Part shown: in pieces, positions 59,287 through 64,000 of the stretch | How positions within the stretch are numbered: the stretch's first letter is position 1 | How the letters are laid out: every line of letters begins with the position of its first letter | DNA from: RUG100 sp034927505 | GTDB taxonomy: Bacteria > Bacillota > Clostridia > Peptostreptococcales > Anaerovoracaceae | Length of the DNA: 64,000 nucleotides | Direction of reading: 5' to 3' | NCBI GenBank assembly: GCA_034927505.1 | Contig: JAYFPY010000002.1 | Span: 11,884 to 75,883 of the forward strand | Notes under the pieces: model-generated | The model's database searches: none | The model's input: the letters and a program-made list of their open reading frames with translations, nothing else | What the model was told of the DNA's origin: nothing | Translations under genes and position numbers: made by a program

Positions 59287-60204
59287 CTATTTAGCCAGTT
59301 CCAGCATCCGCTCCAGCGGTTTTTTGGATCCTTCGCCGGTGGCCGGATCTACGCTGACAGAGTTCTCTCCTGTCTTCAGCACGTGGAGTATTTTTTCCAA
59401 TGTGATCTTTTTCATATCAGGACAGACCGGTATATCAGCTGTGTAGTAGAATTTCTTGTCCGGATCGTTTTTCCGAAGATCGTAGTCTATGCCGTGTTCC
59501 GTGCAGATTATGAATTCCTGCTTTGGACTTTTATGCGCATAGTCTATTATCCCTGATGTGCTGCCTATGTAGTCTGTTCTCTTCAATACTTCTTTGCCGC
59601 ATTCGGGATGAGCCAGAACCTCTGCCTGCGGATGCAGCCTTTTGGCCTCGTCCACCTGTTCTGCCTTCATCCTGTCGTGAGTCGGGCAATATCCGTCGTT
59701 GTATATGAAATGTTTTTCAGGAACGTTTTCTGCAATATAGTGTCCCAGGTTTTTGTCCGGGGTGAAAAATATATTTTTGTTGGGCAGTGCTCTTACTATT
59801 TTCAGCGCATTGGAAGATGTGATGCAGACGTCCGCATGAGTCTTCAGATCCGCGTTGGAGTTGATATAGCATACCACCGCCAGATCGTCATAATCTTCTC
59901 TGGCCTTTTTAACAGACTCTATGCTGCCCATGTGAGCCATGGGACAGTCGGCGGTCATGTCCGGCATGAGAACAGTTTTGTTCGGGTTGAGTATCTTCGC
60001 ACTCTCGCCCATGAAGAATACGCCGCAGAATACAATGGTCTCTGCATCCAGTTCTACTGCCAGTTTGCTGAGATAAAAGGAATCTCCCACGTAGTCTGCC
60101 GCTTCCTGCACTTCCGGCGGAGCGTAGTAATGAGCCAGTATGACCCCGTTCTTTTCTTTTTTCAGTTTCTGTATTTCTTCTATCATGCTGTCTTTGCTAT
60201 TCAT
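59287..60204 (-). CDS. nadA: Quinolinate synthase
   Basis: 305 residues. NadA condenses iminoaspartate and dihydroxyacetone phosphate to quinolinate on a [4Fe-4S] cluster; the three ligands are in TADCPMAHMG, HPECGKEVL and PVCPDMKK. HYYAPPEVQ near the N-terminus is the family motif. The ATG 60204 has AAGGGAG upstream, inside the end of niaR (8-bp overlap); a longer in-frame start within niaR is unlikely. It is the last gene of the nad operon, adjacent to the hip operators. Confidence 0.96.
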   Translation of the reverse strand: MNSKDSMIEEIQKLKKEKNGVILAHYYAPPEVQEAADYVGDSFYLSKLAVELDAETIVFCGVFFMGESAKILNPNKTVLMPDMTADCPMAHMGSIESVKKAREDYDDLAVVCYINSNADLKTHADVCITSSNALKIVRALPNKNIFFTPDKNLGHYIAENVPEKHFIYNDGYCPTHDRMKAEQVDEAKRLHPQAEVLAHPECGKEVLKRTDYIGSTSGIIDYAHKSPKQEFIICTEHGIDYDLRKNDPDKKFYYTADIPVCPDMKKITLEKILHVLKTGENSVSVDPATGEGSKKPLERMLELAK

Positions 60205-60745
60205 TGACAGTACTCCCTTCGTTCCACTCCCACACCGCAAGAGGCGCGAGTATATTTGCCTTTTTCAACTGTTCTTCTATCAGGTCCAGTCTCTCTTCAC
60301 TGCCGGCTTCCACCAGATGATAATGATATCCGGACGTTGCGCTGCCCAGCAGCGTAGATTTACTGTTTTTCAGTTCATGTATGAATTCGTTCACATCCTG
60401 CCTGGATCCTATATCCATTTCGGCTGTGATCCTGCCGTACACTCTGTGGCTGATGCTGACATTGATCACATGTCCGCCGCAGTCGACTATCAGGTCCAGT
60501 TCTTTTTTTGTGGTCTCTTCATCATGGTATACTTTGAATTCCCGCGTGAACATTTCACTGCTCTGTATGACATATCCCCGGTTGGTGGATACGATCTCCG
60601 CCGTAGAAGCTCTGATGACTGCTATATCCTGCACGATGACCTGCCGGCTCACATTGAATATAGACGCAAGAGTCTTTGCCGGTATAGGTTTCTGCGCTTT
60701 CTGCAGTTCTTTCAGTATGGCGTTTCTGCGTTCGTTTACGAGCAT
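60197..60745 (-). CDS. niaR: NiaR-type niacin-responsive repressor
   Basis: 182 residues: winged HTH (about 1-65, with IPAKTLASIFNVSRQVIVQD) and the 3H domain with three conserved His (GGHVINV, ISHRVYG, YHYHLVE). NiaR binds niacin and represses NAD synthesis and transport genes. It lies between nadC and nadA in the operon, consistent with autoregulation. Start ATG is four bases after the nadC stop. Confidence 0.92.
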   Translation of the reverse strand: MLVNERRNAILKELQKAQKPIPAKTLASIFNVSRQVIVQDIAVIRASTAEIVSTNRGYVIQSSEMFTREFKVYHDEETTKKELDLIVDCGGHVINVSISHRVYGRITAEMDIGSRQDVNEFIHELKNSKSTLLGSATSGYHYHLVEAGSEERLDLIEEQLKKANILAPLAVWEWNEGSTVNE

Positions 60746-60749
60746 TTGA

Positions 60750-61610
60750 TCACCCCTTTCCTATTGCATGGAGATTCTTCATGGAGATATCCAGTATGGG
60801 TGCCGAATGTGTCAGCGCCCCCGAAGATACGTAATCGATCCCCAGTTCTTTTATTTTTTCTATGTTTTCTATTGTTATGTTACCCGAGCATTCAGTCTCC
60901 GCTCTGCCGTCTATAAAAGCCACTGCTTTGGCCATCTGTTCGGTTGTCATGTTGTCCAGCATTATGATGTCGGCTCCGGCTGTTACGGCCTTCGCCACCT
61001 GTTCCATAGTCTCGGTCTCTACTTCGATCTTTCGCACAAAAGGCGCGTATGCCCTAGCCATGGTAATGGCTTTTTCGATGCCGCCTGCCGCTGCTATATG
61101 GTTGTCCTTCAGCATGACTCCGTCTGACAAATTGTATCTGTGATTGCATCCGCCTCCCGCGCGTACCGCATATTTTTCGAAAATACGGCAGTTGGGAGTA
61201 GTCTTTCTCGTATCCAAAAGTCTTGTTCCGGAGCCTTCCAGCATATCGACTATCCTGCGGGTGTATCCGGCGATGCCGCTCATCCGCTGAAGATAGTTCA
61301 GTGCGACTCTTTCACCCGAGAGCAGCACGCGTATATCGCCTCTCACGACGCCCAGGTGCTGTCTGTTCTTGACCAGGTCTCCGTCTTTGCAGTAAAATTC
61401 AGTCTCTGTGTTTTCGTCCAACAGCTGGAACACTCTTGCATATACATCAAGGCCTGCGATGACTCCGTCCTCTTTACAGATCAGATCCACCTCGCCCGGA
61501 GTACTTTCAGGCATGACTGCATTGGTAGAAACATCTTCACTTGTTATATCCTCCCGGAGGGCCATCATTATCAAGTCGTCTCCGTTGATCTTCATACTGA
61601 TATCATTCAT
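60750..61610 (-). CDS. nadC: Nicotinate-nucleotide pyrophosphorylase (carboxylating)
   Basis: 286 residues. NadC makes nicotinate mononucleotide from quinolinate and PRPP. TRKTTPNCR, AGGGCNHRYNLSDG and LKDNHI are active-site motifs. ATG 61610 has AGGAG upstream and overlaps nadB; 25 residues of earlier in-frame sequence lie within nadB and lack similarity. Fifth-strand barrel end IDYVSSGALTHS is complete. Confidence 0.95.
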   Translation of the reverse strand: MNDISMKINGDDLIMMALREDITSEDVSTNAVMPESTPGEVDLICKEDGVIAGLDVYARVFQLLDENTETEFYCKDGDLVKNRQHLGVVRGDIRVLLSGERVALNYLQRMSGIAGYTRRIVDMLEGSGTRLLDTRKTTPNCRIFEKYAVRAGGGCNHRYNLSDGVMLKDNHIAAAGGIEKAITMARAYAPFVRKIEVETETMEQVAKAVTAGADIIMLDNMTTEQMAKAVAFIDGRAETECSGNITIENIEKIKELGIDYVSSGALTHSAPILDISMKNLHAIGKG

Positions 61611-62907
61611 GTCTTTTTTTCTCCTTTTCGATTTCCGCCAGTACATTTTCTCTGTATTCTGCAAACAGATCATCCAGGTCATCATATTCCCCGGGATCCG
61701 CCTCCTCGGTCACACGCTCTGCAGGCTCATCGCCGAAGGTCATGTCGTCAGCTGCGCGCTGTGCGAATACCAGGGATTCCAGAAGGGAATTGCTGGCCAG
61801 TCTGTTCTTTCCGTGGACTCCGTTGCAGCTGGTCTCGCCGCAGGCATACAGCCCCTTCATGGATGAACGGCTGGCGTGATCCACTTTTATGCCTCCCATG
61901 AAATAGTGCTGTGCCGGCACTACCGGTATGGGCTCCTTGAGTACATCGAACCCTTCCTCAAGGCAGTGTTCATATATGTTTGGGAAATGATCCAAGATCA
62001 CTTCTTTGCCTATGGGACGCATATCCTCCCATACGTATTCTGTTCCGTCTTTTTCCATCTGCTCACGGATAGCTGCGCTGAGAAGATCTCTCGGCTGGAG
62101 CTCATCTGTGAACCTCTCTCCGTTTTTATCGTACAAAAGAGCTCCCTCTCCTCTCACCGACTCGGAGATGAGGAATCTCCTCCCCGGCTTTTTGGAAAAA
62201 AGAGTAGTGGGATGTATCTGTATATAGTCAAGATCCTTGACTTCTATATCGTGTTTCAATGCGATGGCCACCGCATCTCCTGTAAGATGGGGATAGTTGG
62301 TAGAGTTTTTGTAAAGGCCGCCAACGCCGCCGCATGCGAAAACTACGTTTGCCGCATTGACTGTGATCACATTACCATTGCTGTCGGACACCACGATCCC
62401 GCCGCATACGTTGCCCGTGGAGACTATATCCAGCATAGTCGTCTTTTCACATATGGTGATGTTGTCTCTCTCTCTGACACGGTCCAGCAGTGTGGAGGTT
62501 ATCTCTTTGCCGCTGATGTCCTCGTGATAGAGGATACGCGGCTGTGAATGGGCCGCCTCTCTGGTAAAAGCCAGCCTGCCGTCTTCGTCTCTTTCAAATT
62601 CGACGCCGTATCTCAAAAGATCCCGGATAACGTGATTTGAGCTGCGTATCATCAGCTCTACCGCCTCGGAATCATTTTCGTAATGGCCCGCCTTCAATGT
62701 GTCTTTGTAATAGTCTTCATAGTCAGATTCGCCGCGCATCATACAGATGCCGCCCTGCGCCAGAAAAGAATCGGAATCCTCAACGGTTTCCTTTGTGATC
62801 ATGAGAACATTCATGTAATCCGGAAGATTGAGCGCGCAGTACAGTCCTGCCGCACCGGTCCCTACGATCACGATATCATAATTTCGATCCATAACATTCA
62901 AGTCCAT
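61603..62907 (-). CDS. nadB: L-aspartate oxidase (or fumarate-dependent dehydrogenase)
   Basis: 434 residues. FAD Rossmann motif VIVGTGAAGLYCALNL, then SFLAQGGI and HPTTL; catalytic RGEGA and CNGVHGKNRLASNSLLESL are typical. Bacterial NadB is often about 530 residues with a helical C-terminus that is largely lacking here, as in other clostridial NadB. It makes iminoaspartate for NadA and likely uses fumarate as acceptor without oxygen. The ribosome-binding site is weak. First gene of the nad operon. Confidence 0.94.
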   Translation of the reverse strand: MDLNVMDRNYDIVIVGTGAAGLYCALNLPDYMNVLMITKETVEDSDSFLAQGGICMMRGESDYEDYYKDTLKAGHYENDSEAVELMIRSSNHVIRDLLRYGVEFERDEDGRLAFTREAAHSQPRILYHEDISGKEITSTLLDRVRERDNITICEKTTMLDIVSTGNVCGGIVVSDSNGNVITVNAANVVFACGGVGGLYKNSTNYPHLTGDAVAIALKHDIEVKDLDYIQIHPTTLFSKKPGRRFLISESVRGEGALLYDKNGERFTDELQPRDLLSAAIREQMEKDGTEYVWEDMRPIGKEVILDHFPNIYEHCLEEGFDVLKEPIPVVPAQHYFMGGIKVDHASRSSMKGLYACGETSCNGVHGKNRLASNSLLESLVFAQRAADDMTFGDEPAERVTEEADPGEYDDLDDLFAEYRENVLAEIEKEKKRHE

Positions 62908-62958
62908 TTCTTTGAAACTGTACGATCTCCGTACATAAAAAAGGTATACTTGCCCAAG

Positions 62959-62972
62959 CGGCCCCGGGGCCG
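62959..62972. repeat. Perfect 14-bp GC palindrome in the nadB leader
   Basis: CGGCCCCGGGGCCG; in RNA it forms a seven-bp GC stem with no loop bases, so breathing at the tip is needed. GTATACTTGC repeats flank it at 62944-62953 and 62986-62995. Six T residues follow on the minus strand at 62935-62942 region. Confidence 0.6.
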
Positions 62973-62984
62973 ACTTTGTATGTT

Positions 62985-63013
62985 AGTATACTTGCTGTCA
63001 TAACTAATGTCAA
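62985..63013 (-). promoter_or_regulatory. Sigma-A-type promoter of the nad operon
   Basis: TTGACA (63008-63013), 17 bp, TATACT (62985-62990) on the minus strand, 78 bases before nadB. One GTATACTTGC repeat covers the -10 box, the other is 42 bp downstream. Confidence 0.8.
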
Positions 63014-63040
63014 GACACATGTAAACATGATGTTAATACG

Positions 63041-63120
63041 TATTGAAAAGTGTAGTAAAACCGACTGTATTTCTATTGAAAAGTGTAGTATAATAGCAGT
63101 AAATCATATTGAAAAGTGTA
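63041..63120. repeat. Three 14-bp iterons at exact 33-bp spacing
   Basis: TATTGAAAAGTGTA begins at 63041, 63074 and 63107. The period of 33 bp keeps the copies on one helical face. They occupy the region before the ATPase gene, ending 14 bases before its start. Confidence 0.8.
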
Positions 63121-63134
63121 AATCGAGGTGCAAT

Positions 63135-63986
63135 ATGCTGTATCGAAAGATCCAAAACAGGCTGGAAGAGTATTTCAGAGCCGATCCAAACAAAATAATG
63201 ATAATCGATGGGGCCCGCCAGATCGGCAAAACATATATCGTCCGCCATGTTGGGAAAAAGATGTTCAAAAACTATATAGAGATCAACTTGCTGGAAGACT
63301 CCGTAGGCAGGCGGCTATTTGAAAACACAAAGGCCATAGAAGATTTCTATCTGCAGGTCAGCATGATCGCCGGGGCCTATATGAAAGATAAACACGATAC
63401 CCTGATCTTCCTTGATGAGATACAGGCGTACCCTCATCTTCTCACTATGTTGAAATTCCTGAAACAGGACGATAAATATACCTACATCGCCAGCGGATCT
63501 CTGCTGGGCGTGACACTTTCAAAAACAACATCGATCCCTATGGGCAGTATACAGGTTGTCAGGATGTACCCTCTTGACTTCGAGGAATTTCTCTATGCCA
63601 ACGGCTTCAATGAAACGGCAGTGACAGCTCTCCGCAGTAAATATTCGAACAAAGAAAGTTTGGATGAGAGAACTCATGCCAGAGTGCTGAATCTTTTCAA
63701 GAAATATCTTCTTGCAGGAGGTCTGCCGGATGCAGTCGTTTCTTATATTGAAACACAGAACATCGTGCAGGTCAGAGAGATACAAAGTGAGATACATGAA
63801 TACTACGCTATGGATGCAGGCAAGTATGACACCGACAACCGCCTTAAGATAAGACGCATCGTAAGCGTCAAACCGCAGGCACCTCGGCTCCGGCCTAGTA
63901 GGTCATTTTTCATCGGCGCTTCGTACCCGGCGTTAGTGGCTCCGGAATATATCTGCTTTTATCAACAGCGATGCTATGCTGCATAG
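63135..63986 (+). pseudogene. AAA-type ATPase (DUF4143-like family), 3' part replaced
   Basis: The ATG at 63135 has GAGGTG upstream. The product has Walker A (DGARQIGKTY), Walker B (TLIFLDEIQ), a sensor with ASGSLLGV and the block PLDFEEFL, then YDTDNRLKIRRIVSV. Family proteins continue about 150 residues further into a DUF4143-type domain, but here the similarity ends near 63870 and an unrelated 39-residue tail leads to a stop at 63984-63986. Such ATPases occur as accessory, often mobile, genes. The break suggests insertion, deletion or rearrangement. In-frame codons upstream of the ATG run through the iterons and are not coding. Confidence 0.7.
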
Positions 63987-64000
63987 TGTCACACATTGGA

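Noticed and set aside
63041..63120. CRISPR array
   Set aside because: Only three 14-bp repeats, and the 19-bp intervals are themselves related; no cas genes nearby.

Overview
The window looks like a chromosome segment from an obligately anaerobic, fermentative Clostridia-type Bacillota. The evidence is an oxygen-sensitive class III ribonucleotide reductase with its activase, a six-subunit Rnf complex in the clostridial order C-D-G-E-A-B, a trimeric NADH/ferredoxin-type [FeFe] hydrogenase, IreB, DUF896, Obg, TelA/XpaC, and abundant teichoic-acid-type wall genes. No taxonomic marker settles the genus; a relative of Anaerovoracaceae / Eubacteriales Family XIII is an inference only.

Layout. 1-1.4 kb: the end of a Dpp/Opp-type ABC importer (dppB and a cut-off dppC). 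1.6-5.1 kb: a SEC-C protein, XpaC and TelA. 5.2-8.2 kb: nrdG and nrdD. 8.2-13.1 kb: rnfCDGEAB, with a LysR regulator, a lipoprotein and a LysR-like operator at its head. 14.5-18 kb: ruvX, ireB, alaS. 18.1-19.6 kb: an aldo/keto reductase-ferredoxin on the plus strand, then a decayed nucleotidyltransferase module. 19.6-22.3 kb: iscS-iscU-mnmA behind an IscR-type operator. 22.4-25 kb: DUF896, a cell-wall adhesin and a ComEA-like protein. 25-30.3 kb: two TIGR-type radical-SAM-linked proteins, an HD hydrolase, obg, rpmA, rplU. 30.4-34.4 kb: hydrogenase hydCBA. 34.4-35.2 kb: a gene-free stretch with palindromes and a diverged repeat. 35.2-36.4 kb: recA with an SOS box.

The most interesting block is 36.6-57.5 kb, a large cell-surface glycopolymer locus. 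A plus-strand operon behind a consensus promoter encodes two LTA-synthase-like phosphotransferases and two CDP-glycerol-glycerophosphotransferase (CGPTase) family enzymes. Convergent to it, a minus-strand operon encodes a Wzy/WaaL-like membrane protein, a polysaccharide deacetylase, a GT2 glycosyltransferase, an IspD/TarI-like cytidylyltransferase, an acyltransferase, a third CGPTase, a GatZ homologue and a GatD homologue. No galactitol PTS or GatY is present. The last two with the cytidylyltransferase make a plausible route fructose-6-P -> tagatose-6-P -> galactitol-1-P -> CDP-galactitol, feeding a hexitol-phosphate wall polymer. Two tandem secreted beta-helix genes beside it are both frameshifted.

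57.6-59.3 kb holds a tripartite HipBST toxin-antitoxin system with three operators spaced exactly 40 bp. 59.3-62.9 kb is nadB-nadC-niaR-nadA, the de novo NAD pathway with its niacin-responsive repressor. The window ends with a truncated AAA ATPase gene preceded by three 33-bp-spaced iterons.

Energy metabolism fits together: the hydrogenase and Rnf share the reduced ferredoxin and NADH pools, iscSU supplies the many Fe-S clusters, and the nad operon supplies the nicotinamide cofactor. I saw no tRNA, rRNA, CRISPR array or complete insertion sequence.
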